Assembly (NCBI GenBank): GCA_963751335.1
Contig: CAVVUB010000008.1
Span: forward strand, 372,001-436,000
Source: Bog-473 sp963751335
Lineage (GTDB): Bacteria; Actinomycetota; Acidimicrobiia; Acidimicrobiales; RAAP-2
DNA: 64,000 nucleotides
Direction: 5' to 3'
The position numbers and the translations under genes are program-made. Positions 55,269-63,337 of the stretch are shown here, one piece after another. Position 1 is the stretch's first letter; every line of letters starts with the position of its first letter. The notes beneath the pieces were generated by a model. The model was not told where the DNA came from, did no database searches, and saw only the letters and a list, made by a program, of their open reading frames with translations.

Positions 55269-55280
55269 GGCGCCGCCGGA

Positions 55281-55889
55281 TCAGGTGAAAGGCTGCAGAT
55301 CGTCGTCGAGTGGGACGTCGAACGTCCGCATCGCCATGGCGAACACCTCGTAGGCACCGACGGTGAAGACCACGTCCATCAGTTGGCGCGTCTCGAGCGC
55401 ACGTGACAGCACGGCGTAGGTGGCATCACCGATGCGGGCATCGGCCACGAGCTCGTCGGCTGCGCTCAGGAGCGCCGAGTCGAGCTCGTCCCAACCCTCC
55501 TCCGCTGCGCCGGAACGAACCCGCTCGACTTCTTCAGCCGTGAGGCCTACGACGCCGGCCTGGTAGACGTGTTGGGCCCATTCGTAAGCAGAGCCGCGCC
55601 GGTGCGCCACGCGGAGGATCAACAGCTCCCTCTGGCGGGGGGTGATGGTCGTGAAGTAGAGGGCGTGGCTGATGAGGTTGTTGTAGGCCGCGGTGAGCTC
55701 GGGGTGGTAGGCCAGCACGCCCATGGCGTTGAGGCCCTTGGGGCTGGACGGATCGAGCGGTGAGGGGGGATGTCGGGGATTGGTCGGCCGGTAGGCGGCC
55801 GCCAGCGCCTCGGCCATTCCTCCCGGCCACTCACGCGGCCGGAGCGGCTGCACGCGCGGTACGGGGCTGTCCTGCGGTGTCGGGCTCAA
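55281..55889 (-). CDS. Carboxymuconolactone decarboxylase/AhpD-like protein
   Basis: 202 residues. The CMD core is LAYHPELTAAYNNLISHALYF, TPRQRELLILRVAHRRGSAYEWAQH (no CxxC; Glu and His retained) and LTAEEVERVRSG. Versions without CxxC are not thiol peroxidases and their activity is not established. The TTG at 55889 overlaps the stop of the TauD-like gene (TTGA on the minus strand), so the two are probably coupled. It is the last gene of a three-gene minus-strand operon. Confidence 0.85.
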   Translation of the reverse strand: MSPTPQDSPVPRVQPLRPREWPGGMAEALAAAYRPTNPRHPPSPLDPSSPKGLNAMGVLAYHPELTAAYNNLISHALYFTTITPRQRELLILRVAHRRGSAYEWAQHVYQAGVVGLTAEEVERVRSGAAEEGWDELDSALLSAADELVADARIGDATYAVLSRALETRQLMDVVFTVGAYEVFAMAMRTFDVPLDDDLQPFT

Positions 55890-56719
55890 CTGATGGGCTC
55901 GTCGCCGGCAAACGTCGTCCGGTGCATGTCCCGGGGCGATGTCGGGTCGTAGGGGGCGGCGCGGTGCAGCACCCCGCGGTTGTCCCAGATCACGACGTCG
56001 CCGACCTGCCACTCGTGGCGATAGACACGGTCGGCAACGGTGGCCCGCTCCAGAAGCCCGTCGAGCAAGGCCCGGCTCTCCCCGGGATCAGTGCCAACCA
56101 CGTGGTCGGTCGTGGCGCCGAGGACCAGTGACTTGCGACCGGTTCGGTGTGTCCAGACCAGAGGGTGCTCCTTGGCCGGTCGTCGGCGCCAGAGGGCGAG
56201 CTGCTCCGGCGTCGGATCGACCGTGTGGAGCAACATGGTGGCCTCGATCGAGTGCACGACGCGGACGGATTCGAAGCGGACCTGCTCTTCCTCGGACAGG
56301 TCTTCGTAGGCCTGGTACGAGCTGGCGAATTCGGTCTCTCCACCGGACGCGGCGACCTCGTGGGCGCTCAGCATGGTGGCCATGATGGGCACGTCATCGG
56401 TGCAGCCGTCGATGTGCCAATGGAACGTGCCCTTGAGGTAGGCCGCCATCGGGTTGCGTGCGGGGTCCAGGGTGACCCGGAAGATCTCGGGATGCGCGCC
56501 GGTCCCGAACACCTCCACGGTCCCGAGCAACCTGGAGAAGGCGACTTGGTCGTCGTCGCTCATGTGCAGCCCCCGGAACACGAGGGCCCCGTGCGCATCG
56601 AGTGCCTCGAGCGTCCATCCGGGCAACGTCTCGTCCGAGAGCAGGCGCTCGCAGTCCACGCCCTCGACGAGTGCACCCACGGTCGGCGTGAGTCGTTCGG
56701 CGGTGATGGAGGTCGTCAA
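55886..56719 (-). CDS. TauD/TfdA-family 2-oxoglutarate-Fe(II) dioxygenase
   Basis: 277 residues. The facial triad starts with H-x-D in GTFHWHIDGCTD (about residue 105-115), and the distal His and 2-oxoglutarate Arg are in VLHRAAPYDPTSPRDMHR near the C-terminus. ALVFRGLHMSDDDQVAFSRL is a common family segment. It hydroxylates an unidentified substrate, with oxidative loss of the group if the substrate is a taurine- or phenoxyacetate-like compound. The TTG at 56719 is one base after the SnoaL-like stop. Confidence 0.9.
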   Translation of the reverse strand: MTTSITAERLTPTVGALVEGVDCERLLSDETLPGWTLEALDAHGALVFRGLHMSDDDQVAFSRLLGTVEVFGTGAHPEIFRVTLDPARNPMAAYLKGTFHWHIDGCTDDVPIMATMLSAHEVAASGGETEFASSYQAYEDLSEEEQVRFESVRVVHSIEATMLLHTVDPTPEQLALWRRRPAKEHPLVWTHRTGRKSLVLGATTDHVVGTDPGESRALLDGLLERATVADRVYRHEWQVGDVVIWDNRGVLHRAAPYDPTSPRDMHRTTFAGDEPIS

Positions 56720-56720
56720 C

Positions 56721-57137
56721 TCATTGCCCTGCGTTCTCCTTGACGAACGTGGCCACGCGACTGTGAAAGCGCCAGGTGCCACCGTCGAGGTGCAGGACGT
56801 CCTCGTAACGCCCCACGACGCCGACGACCCAGCCGCGCTCGGTCTGCAGGAGGAACACCACGTCGCTCGACACATGGGCTTCGTGCTGGTCCCACGCGGT
56901 GATCAACGTGTTGGTGATGAGATGGCGTTGTGGCTTCCTCGGTTTCAACCCGTCGTAGGCCGCCCGGAGAGCGTCGTGCCCGACGTGGTGACCCAGGCCC
57001 GGCATGTCGCAGAAGCCGTCGGGGCAGAACGTGGCGACGATGTCCTCCGTGCGGCCATCGTCGAGCGCCTGCGTGTAGGCCGCCATGGAGTTGCCGACGC
57101 CCGCGACGACGTCAGCCAGGGTGTGTGTCGTTGCCAT
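56721..57137 (-). CDS. SnoaL-like/NTF2-like protein
   Basis: 138 residues with the cone-shaped NTF2-like pattern: a helical start (GVGNSMAAYTQALDDGRTED), the strand IVATFCPDGFCDM, and later GVVGRYEDVLHLDGGTWRFHSRV. Such proteins act as polyketide-type cyclases, isomerases, dehydratases, or as small hydroxylase subunits. The ATG at 57137 is the first start of the SnoaL-TauD-AhpD operon, divergent from the BVMO gene across 274 bases. Confidence 0.82.
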   Translation of the reverse strand: MATTHTLADVVAGVGNSMAAYTQALDDGRTEDIVATFCPDGFCDMPGLGHHVGHDALRAAYDGLKPRKPQRHLITNTLITAWDQHEAHVSSDVVFLLQTERGWVVGVVGRYEDVLHLDGGTWRFHSRVATFVKENAGQ

Positions 57138-57323
57138 CGTCGATCTCAGAATCCGATCTCGGCCACGGGCCTGTCGAGAGGAGTCACGCCGAAGCTTCCC
57201 AGGGGCAGGATGAAGGCGTGGGGAAGCAGTGCCCCTCCTCGATGGCGTACGGCACCGGGAGGGCGGACCACATCTCGTCCATGATGGTCATCGTGCCGCC
57301 CCTCCAGTGCGCGTTGGCTCGTA

Positions 57324-57346
57324 TTAGACTAACCGGTCGGTACAAT
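57324..57346 (+). promoter_or_regulatory. TetR-type operator and -10 element before the BVMO gene
   Basis: The 20 bases TTAGACTAACCGGTCGGTAC (57324-57343) contain ACTAACCGGTCGGT, an ACNNACCGGTNNGT palindrome. It matches 18 of 20 bases with the inverted copy at 59109-59128. TACAAT at 57341-57346 is a good -10 overlapping the site's right end, so a bound repressor would block the polymerase. The same gap also serves the divergent SnoaL operon. Confidence 0.6.
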
Positions 57347-57411
57347 ATGCCGCCGCTGCACCTGCGCCAGGCCGCCGCGGTTCACCCGGTGACGACAGGG
57401 GCTGCATCGAC

Positions 57412-59076
57412 ATGAACACCTCTCCCGGCTCGGCCGCACGCGGCGGCCCGTCCGGTGCCGCCGTCGACGTGGACGTCCTCGTCGTGGGCGCGGGGATCAC
57501 GGGGATCTACCAGCTCTACCGGGCGCTCGAAGAGGGCTATTCGGCCCGCCTCCTCGAGGCCGGCGGGGGAGTCGGGGGGACCTGGTACTGGAACCGCTAT
57601 CCCGGTGCCCGCTTCGACTCGGAGAGTTACACCTACGGCTACCTCTTCTCGAAGGAGCTCTTCGATGACTGGCGCTGGGAGGAGCACTTCGCCCCCCAGC
57701 CCGAGACCGAGCGCTACCTCAACCACGTCGTGGACCGCTTCGACCTGCGCCGCCACATCCGCTTCGACGCCAGAGTGAGCTCGGCCGAGTACCAGGAGTC
57801 CACCGGCACCTGGCGCGTGGTGGCCAGCGGAGGCATCGATCTGCGGGCCCGCTTCGTCGTCGCCGCCACCGGAGTGCTCTCCGTGCCCTACACACCGGAC
57901 GTCCCCGGGCGGGACGACTTTGCCGGCGCGTCGTATCACACGGGCTCGTGGCCGGCCGGGCCGGTCGACTTCAAGGGCAAGCGGGTGGCCGTGATCGGGA
58001 CCTCCTCGAGCGGTGTCCAGGTCGTTCCGTCCATCGCCGACGAGGTCGACTCGTTGACCGTGTACCAGCGCACGGCGAACTGGTGCACGCCTCTCAACAA
58101 CCGACCCATCTCGCCCGAGGAGCAGGCGGACCTGCGGGCCGGCTTCGAGCAACTCCGAGAGACCCTCAACACCTCGGTGCACGGCTTCCACCACCGCGCC
58201 CACGACCGCACCGCCTTCGAAGACTCCGAGGGGCAACGTCAGGCCTTCTACGAGAAGATGTGGAACAGCCCCGGGTTCACGAAGCTGACCAGCAACTACC
58301 TTGACCTCCTGTCGAACCCCGAGGTCAATGCCGAGTGGTGTGCCTTCATCGCCGGGAAGATCCGCGCCGTGGTCGAGGACCCGGTGACCGCCGATCGCCT
58401 CGTCCCGAAGGACCACCGGTTCGCGGAGAAGCGACCGCCCTTCGTGAACGGGTACTTCGAGTCCTTCAACCGCCCCAATGTCTCCCTGGTCGATCTCCAC
58501 GAGACCCCCATGGTCCGGCTGACACCGACCGGAATCGAGACGACGGACGGTATCCGTGAGTTCGACATCATCGTGTGGGCGACCGGCTTCGACTTCGGCA
58601 CCGGCGCCCTGGCCCGGATGGGCATCGTGGGCCGAGACGGGCTGGCCCTCGTCGATCACTGGGTCGACGGTCCGCTCACCTTCCTGGGCGTGCAGACCCA
58701 CGGGTTCCCGAATCTCTTCTTTCCCGGAGGGCCGCACGCCGCCGCCGGCAACAATCCGCGCTACAACGGGGACCAGGTCGATTTCGTCACCGACCTGCTC
58801 CTCTTCGCCCGTCGCCGCGGCTTCGAGGTGATCGAGGTGTCGGCTCGATCCGAGGAGCGCTGGACCAACATGGTGAACCGCGGTGCCGCGTCACCGCTCT
58901 CCTTCGGCGAGAGCAGCTACTACTTCGGCAGCAACATCCCGGGCAAGCCCAAGCGGTACCTGCTCAACTCCGGCGGCCGGCCCAAGCTGTTCTCCATCAT
59001 CGCCGACGTGGTCGCCAACGACTACGACGCCTTCACCTTCTCCGGCTCGGACGAGCCGGCACAGGTGCTCCGATAA
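57412..59076 (+). CDS. Baeyer-Villiger monooxygenase (class B flavoprotein)
   Basis: 554 residues. The first dinucleotide motif is VLVVGAGITGIYQLYRALEE (FAD), the type I BVMO fingerprint is FAGASYHTGSWP (FxGxxxHxxxWP) and the second Rossmann motif is VAVIGTSSSGVQVVPSIAD (NADPH). It oxidises a ketone to an ester or lactone, also able to do sulfoxidation in some relatives. The product could be hydrolysed by the downstream amidohydrolase-type enzyme. It starts at ATG 57412, after an operator-like palindrome, and is followed by a related operator before the next gene. Confidence 0.94.
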   Translation: MNTSPGSAARGGPSGAAVDVDVLVVGAGITGIYQLYRALEEGYSARLLEAGGGVGGTWYWNRYPGARFDSESYTYGYLFSKELFDDWRWEEHFAPQPETERYLNHVVDRFDLRRHIRFDARVSSAEYQESTGTWRVVASGGIDLRARFVVAATGVLSVPYTPDVPGRDDFAGASYHTGSWPAGPVDFKGKRVAVIGTSSSGVQVVPSIADEVDSLTVYQRTANWCTPLNNRPISPEEQADLRAGFEQLRETLNTSVHGFHHRAHDRTAFEDSEGQRQAFYEKMWNSPGFTKLTSNYLDLLSNPEVNAEWCAFIAGKIRAVVEDPVTADRLVPKDHRFAEKRPPFVNGYFESFNRPNVSLVDLHETPMVRLTPTGIETTDGIREFDIIVWATGFDFGTGALARMGIVGRDGLALVDHWVDGPLTFLGVQTHGFPNLFFPGGPHAAAGNNPRYNGDQVDFVTDLLLFARRRGFEVIEVSARSEERWTNMVNRGAASPLSFGESSYYFGSNIPGKPKRYLLNSGGRPKLFSIIADVVANDYDAFTFSGSDEPAQVLR

Positions 59077-59108
59077 CGCAGGTCGGGCCGCCCTGGTCGC
59101 GTTGTCGC

Positions 59109-59128
59109 GTACCGACCGGTTGGTCTAG
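59109..59128. promoter_or_regulatory. Inverted second copy of the BVMO operator
   Basis: GTACCGACCGGTTGGTCTAG, read on the opposite strand, is the operator at 57324-57343 with two changes. Its core ACCGACCGGTTGGT fits ACNNACCGGTNNGT. It lies in the 120-base gap between the BVMO stop and the amidohydrolase start, suggesting that this gene has its own promoter under the same regulator. Confidence 0.6.
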
Positions 59129-59196
59129 CCTCTGAAAACGAGCTTCTCGCAATTTGCGGTGGCCACTCTCTGTCACACGGACGGAAGGGACAGCAC

Positions 59197-60441
59197 ATGC
59201 AGGACAAGCCCTTTGTCGTCTCCGCCGACGGGCACATTCTCGAGCCCACCGACCTCTTCCGGACCCGCCTGCCCAAGCATCTGCGGGATCGAGGGGTCTG
59301 GGAGGACGATTTCGAGATCGAGCCACTCGTCGAAGGCGGAGCGCGCATCTTCCGGCGTCTGCACACTCCCGGCTTCGAAGGGTGGACGATCTCCCGCTAC
59401 CGCCAGACGGGAGGGCGGATGCCCGAGGGTGATCCCGAACTGATTCTCGAGGACCTCGACTTCGACGGAGTCGACGTCGGCGTCATGCATCCGAATCTCT
59501 CGCTCTTCGGGCTCTATTCGGACGACCACGAACTGTCCATGGCGCACGCCCGGGTCTACAACGACTACATCCTCGAACGCTTCAGCCCGTATTTCGCACG
59601 CCTGGCCCCGACCGCCCCCATCCCGCTGACCGACGTCGGGGAAGCCGTGGTCGAGATCGAACGTGTGGCCGCGGGCGGGTTCCGGGGGATTCTGCTCCCG
59701 GCGGTCCCGCCGAAGCCGTACTACTCCCGTGACTTCGACCCGATCTGGGCGGCGGCCCAGGCCAACGGCGTCCACGTCTTCATCCACACTCAGACCGGGG
59801 GCGTGAAGGTCAACGACACGGAGGCCACCACGCTGAAGGTCGTGATGGAGAACGCGCAGCAGGTCAATCAGCCGATGACGGAGAAGGCCGCGGCGAAGCG
59901 GATGATCACGCAGTGCATCTACAGCACGATGGTCCCGCAGCAGGTGATCTGCCAACTGGTCGGGGGTGGTGTCGCCGAGCGCTACCCCGATCTGCACTTC
60001 GCACTCATCGAATTCAATGCGCACTGGCTGGCGTCCCTCGTGGGAAGCATGGACAAGTGCTGGATCACCGGCATCGGCCAGGATGCGGACTGGTGGCTCG
60101 GTGTCTGGGACGAGACACGTCCCGCCAGCGAGCAGAGCGGCATGGCGCAGCTCTTCCGGCTGAACGAGAAGTGGCCCTACCCGCTGATGCCGAGTGAGTA
60201 CGTGCGGCGACAGTTCCACGTGTCGTTCCAGGACGACCCGGTCGCCATCGCCTGTCGAAACATCACCGGCGTGTCGACCATCGTCTGGGGCAACGACTAC
60301 CCGCACGCCGAGGGCACCTTCCGGGGAAGCCGCCAACTGATCGCCGAGCAGTTCGTCGGCGTCCCGGCGGCCGAGCGCGACGCCATGCTCGGCACCACCT
60401 TGGGCGGCCTCCTCGGTTTCAAGGCTCCGGTGGCCGCCTGA
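59197..60441 (+). CDS. Amidohydrolase family 2 protein
   Basis: 414 residues, third member of this family in the window. It opens PFVVSADGHILEPTDLFRTR, has VDVGVMHPNLSLFGLY, HVFIHTQTGGVKV (barrel His), FALIEFNAHWLASLVG (acid in place of the usual His strand) and IVWGNDYPHAEGTF with the conserved Asp. As in the other two, the strand-1 HxH is absent. The ATG at 59197 has GAAGGGACAGC upstream. Context suggests hydrolysis of a product of the BVMO; the chemistry is not established. Confidence 0.9.
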   Translation: MQDKPFVVSADGHILEPTDLFRTRLPKHLRDRGVWEDDFEIEPLVEGGARIFRRLHTPGFEGWTISRYRQTGGRMPEGDPELILEDLDFDGVDVGVMHPNLSLFGLYSDDHELSMAHARVYNDYILERFSPYFARLAPTAPIPLTDVGEAVVEIERVAAGGFRGILLPAVPPKPYYSRDFDPIWAAAQANGVHVFIHTQTGGVKVNDTEATTLKVVMENAQQVNQPMTEKAAAKRMITQCIYSTMVPQQVICQLVGGGVAERYPDLHFALIEFNAHWLASLVGSMDKCWITGIGQDADWWLGVWDETRPASEQSGMAQLFRLNEKWPYPLMPSEYVRRQFHVSFQDDPVAIACRNITGVSTIVWGNDYPHAEGTFRGSRQLIAEQFVGVPAAERDAMLGTTLGGLLGFKAPVAA

Positions 60442-61349
60442 CCGGTCAGGGCGGTCATCGCTTCGACGGCCGGGCCGCCGTCGTCACCGGTGCCGGACGC
60501 GGCATCGGGCGGTCCTATGCGCTGTTGCTCGCCGAGAGGGGAGCCTCTGTCGTCGTCAACGACCTGGGTGGATCGATGGACGGGGTGGGGTCGGACAGCG
60601 GGCCGGCGGCTGACGTCGTCGAAGAGATCGCCGCACTCGGTGGCACCGCGGTCGCCGACACCAGCAACATCGCCACGGCGGCCGGAGCGGGCGCGGTCGT
60701 GCAGGCCGCGCTCGATCGCTTCGGCCGCATCGACATCCTGATCAACAACGCCGGCATCATCCGCTGGGCGGGCTTTCCCGAGGCGGACGAGGAGAACCTG
60801 ACCAGCCACCTGGCCGTGCACACGGTCGGGGCGTTCAACACGGCCCGGGCCGCCTGGCCCCACCTGGCCGACCGGGGCTACGGACGGATCGTCATGACGA
60901 CCTCGAGTGGCATGTTCGGGCTGCCCAACAACGCCTCCTACGCCACGGCCAAGGCGGCCGTCGTCGGGCTCACGCGCAGCCTGGCCATCGCCGGGACCAA
61001 GCGAGGCATCAAGGTGAATCTCATCGCTCCGGCCGCCATCACGCGCATGGCGGGCCCCGGTGGCACGCCGTCGGAAATGCCGCCGGAGCTCGTGGCACCG
61101 ATGGTCGCCTACCTGGCGCACGAGGACTGCCCGGTCTCGGGTGAGATGTACGCGGCCGGCGCCGGGCGCTTTGCCCGCGTGTTCATCGCCACGACTCCGG
61201 GCTACGTCCACCCGGGCCCGAGTGCGTCCATCGAAGACGTCGCCGAACATTGGGCGACCATCAACGACGAAGCCGGCTACTTCGTCCCCAAGAGCCTGAT
61301 GGATTGGTCGGCCTCGTTCATGACCCACCTGCAACCCGAGGGCGACTGA
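60438..61349 (+). CDS. SDR family oxidoreductase with unusual start
   Basis: The cofactor motif AAVVTGAGRGIGRSYALLLA and the catalytic NNAGII, TTSSGM and SYATAKAAVVGL are all in one frame, resembling the MFE-2-type (R)-3-hydroxyacyl-CoA dehydrogenase group. The first ATG/GTG/TTG (TTG 60525) would cut off the cofactor motif, so translation must begin earlier. The only sensible place is CTG at 60438, overlapping the amidohydrolase stop as CTGA and giving TGQGGHRFDGRAAVVTG. A non-canonical CTG start, or a base error near a lost start, would explain this. With the CTG the length is about 303 residues. Confidence 0.75.
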   Translation: MTGQGGHRFDGRAAVVTGAGRGIGRSYALLLAERGASVVVNDLGGSMDGVGSDSGPAADVVEEIAALGGTAVADTSNIATAAGAGAVVQAALDRFGRIDILINNAGIIRWAGFPEADEENLTSHLAVHTVGAFNTARAAWPHLADRGYGRIVMTTSSGMFGLPNNASYATAKAAVVGLTRSLAIAGTKRGIKVNLIAPAAITRMAGPGGTPSEMPPELVAPMVAYLAHEDCPVSGEMYAAGAGRFARVFIATTPGYVHPGPSASIEDVAEHWATINDEAGYFVPKSLMDWSASFMTHLQPEGD

Positions 61350-61360
61350 GCCGCTCGGCG

Positions 61361-62128
61361 CTACTCCTCGAGCAGGTCCGGCTCCTCGGCCACGATCTGG
61401 TCGTAGAGGGGCTGGAACTGCGACCATCCGGCCCGGTGGCTGCCGGTCTGCCCGGCGGTCTTCTCGGCCACGTCGGGGCGGATCAGGACGGGGGTGCCGG
61501 CGGCCTCGGCCAGCAGCTGCGCCTGGCACGAGCGTTCCATGGTCACGAACCACCAGGCCGCTTCGTCGACGGTGCGCCCGACGGTGAGCAGGCCGTGATT
61601 GCTCAGGATGGCCGCCTTGCCGTCGCCGAGCGCGTGGGCGATCCGCTTTCCCTCCTCGGGGTCGAGCACGGCCCCCGTGAAGTCGTCGAACACGGCGTGA
61701 TCGCCGTAGAACGCGCAGGCGTCCTGGGTCAAGGGGTCGAGCGGCCGCTGCAGCGTGGACCAGGCCTTGCCGTGCACGGAGTGTGCGTGGGCGGCGGAGA
61801 TCACGTCGGGTCGGGCGGCATGGATCTGGGAGTGGATGGCGAAGGCGGCGGCGTTGAGCGGCCAGGTGCCCTCGACGACGGTGCCCTCGTGGTCGACCAG
61901 CAGGAGATCCTTGACCCGGACCTGGCGGAAGCTCATGCCGAACGGGTTCACCCAGAAGTGGTCCGGCAGCTCGGGGTCGCGCGCGGTGATGTGCCCGGCC
62001 GTGCCCTCGCCGAAGCCGAGCCGGCCGAACAGGCGGAAGGCCGCGGCGAGCCGTTGCTTGCGGTGCCGACGCTCTTCCTCGGTGGTGTCGAACTTGGGAA
62101 AACTGTGTGGGAGCCGGTCGGAGGGCAC
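61361..62128 (-). CDS. Class II aldolase/adducin family protein
   Basis: 255 residues. The family pattern is GFGEGTAGHITARDPEL, FWVNPFGMSFRQV, the zinc His residues in AAHAHSVHG (about residue 112-120), and SNHGLLTVGRTVDEA with the third His. Relatives are L-fuculose-phosphate aldolase and similar enzymes; many actinobacterial members near acyl-CoA genes have unknown substrates. It diverges from the acyl-CoA dehydrogenase across 48 bases that contain an operator-like site, and converges with the SDR gene. Confidence 0.88.
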   Translation of the reverse strand: MPSDRLPHSFPKFDTTEEERRHRKQRLAAAFRLFGRLGFGEGTAGHITARDPELPDHFWVNPFGMSFRQVRVKDLLLVDHEGTVVEGTWPLNAAAFAIHSQIHAARPDVISAAHAHSVHGKAWSTLQRPLDPLTQDACAFYGDHAVFDDFTGAVLDPEEGKRIAHALGDGKAAILSNHGLLTVGRTVDEAAWWFVTMERSCQAQLLAEAAGTPVLIRPDVAEKTAGQTGSHRAGWSQFQPLYDQIVAEEPDLLEE

Positions 62129-62147
62129 GACACCAGTGTACGGGCGT

Positions 62148-62161
62148 TTGTACCGGTCAGT
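62148..62161. promoter_or_regulatory. Half-conserved ACCGGT operator between class II aldolase and acyl-CoA dehydrogenase
   Basis: TTGTACCGGTCAGT has the centre and right half of ACNNACCGGTNNGT; the left AC is TT. It sits in the 48-base divergent gap, 15 bases before the acyl-CoA dehydrogenase start. It is the weakest of five such sites in the window. Confidence 0.4.
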
Positions 62162-62176
62162 CCATAGGATGACGGG

Positions 62177-63325
62177 ATGGATTTCTCCCTGCGCGAACCC
62201 GAGCGCGAGCTGGTCGCACTCTGCCGCGACTTCGCCCAGAACGAGATCGCCCGCCGGGCCCCCGCGGCCTGGGACGAGGCGCGCTGCCCCACCGATCTGC
62301 TCCGCGAGATGGGGACCCTCGGCCTCCTCGGGATGCTGGTGCCCGAGGAGTGGGGCGGCATCGGCATGTCAACCGTCGGTTTCGTCGCCGCCATGGAGCA
62401 GATCGGTGTGGCCGACCAATCGGTGGCCGCGGCCTGGCAGGCCCACGTCACCATCGGCTCGCTTCCGCTGCTTCTCTTCGGGAGCGACACCCAGCGGGAG
62501 CGCTGGTTGCGCCCGCTGGCCGAAGGTCGGGTGCTGGGCGCGTTCGGTCTCACCGAGCCCGAGGCCGGATCCGACGCCCGCGGCATCCGCACCCGCGCCG
62601 TGGCCAAAGACGGCGGCTGGGTCATCAACGGACGGAAGACCTTCATCTCCAACGCGGGAACGGACATGTCCTTCGGGGTCACGTTGTTGGCCCGGACGGA
62701 GGCCGGCGACGGCGAGCCGGCGCGCTACGCCAGCTTCGTGGTGGAGAGGGATGCGCCGGGCTTCACGACCGGGCCCAAGATGCGCGGCATCGGCTGGCGC
62801 GGCCTGGACACCCGCGAGCTCTACTTCGACGACGTATGGGTTCCCGAGGATCAACTCGTCGGTGACCCGGCCATGGGGCTGAGCCAGTTCCTGCGCACGC
62901 TCGAGGTCGGTCGGATCTCCATCGCCGCACTGTCGTTGAGTCTGACCCAGGCCGTCTTGGACCTGGCGTTGGACTACGCACGGCAACGGGTCCAGTTCGG
63001 GCAGCCCATTTCGAAGTTCCAGGCGGTGCAGTTCAAGTTGGCCGACATCGCGACCGAGCTCGAGGCGGCCCGCTGGTTGACCTACCGGGCCGCCTCGCGG
63101 CGCGACGCCGGCGAGCCCTTCGTGAAGGAGGCGGCGATGGCCAAGCTCAAGGCCAGTCGGGTGGCGGCGTGGGCCGCGTCCGAAGCGGTGCAGATCCACG
63201 GTGGGGTTGGCTACATGCTCGAGTCACCGGTGGCCCGGTTCTACTGCGACTCCAAGGTGCTCGAGATCGGCGAGGGCACGAACGAAATTCAGCACATGGT
63301 GATCGCCCGCGCGCTCGGCTGCTGA
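62177..63325 (+). CDS. Acyl-CoA dehydrogenase
   Basis: 382 residues, standard length. FAD/substrate motifs are GAFGLTEPEAGSDARGIRT and FISNAGTDMSFGVT; the C-terminal domain has RQRVQFGQPISKFQAVQFKL, QIHGGVGYMLESPV and LEIGEGTNEIQHMVIAR, with the catalytic-base Glu region EGTNEI. It makes an enoyl-CoA by alpha-beta dehydrogenation, passing electrons to ETF. Chain length is not predictable. It starts at ATG 62177 and converges with the E1-beta gene. Confidence 0.94.
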   Translation: MDFSLREPERELVALCRDFAQNEIARRAPAAWDEARCPTDLLREMGTLGLLGMLVPEEWGGIGMSTVGFVAAMEQIGVADQSVAAAWQAHVTIGSLPLLLFGSDTQRERWLRPLAEGRVLGAFGLTEPEAGSDARGIRTRAVAKDGGWVINGRKTFISNAGTDMSFGVTLLARTEAGDGEPARYASFVVERDAPGFTTGPKMRGIGWRGLDTRELYFDDVWVPEDQLVGDPAMGLSQFLRTLEVGRISIAALSLSLTQAVLDLALDYARQRVQFGQPISKFQAVQFKLADIATELEAARWLTYRAASRRDAGEPFVKEAAMAKLKASRVAAWAASEAVQIHGGVGYMLESPVARFYCDSKVLEIGEGTNEIQHMVIARALGC

Positions 63326-63337
63326 GGCCCTCAGCCG

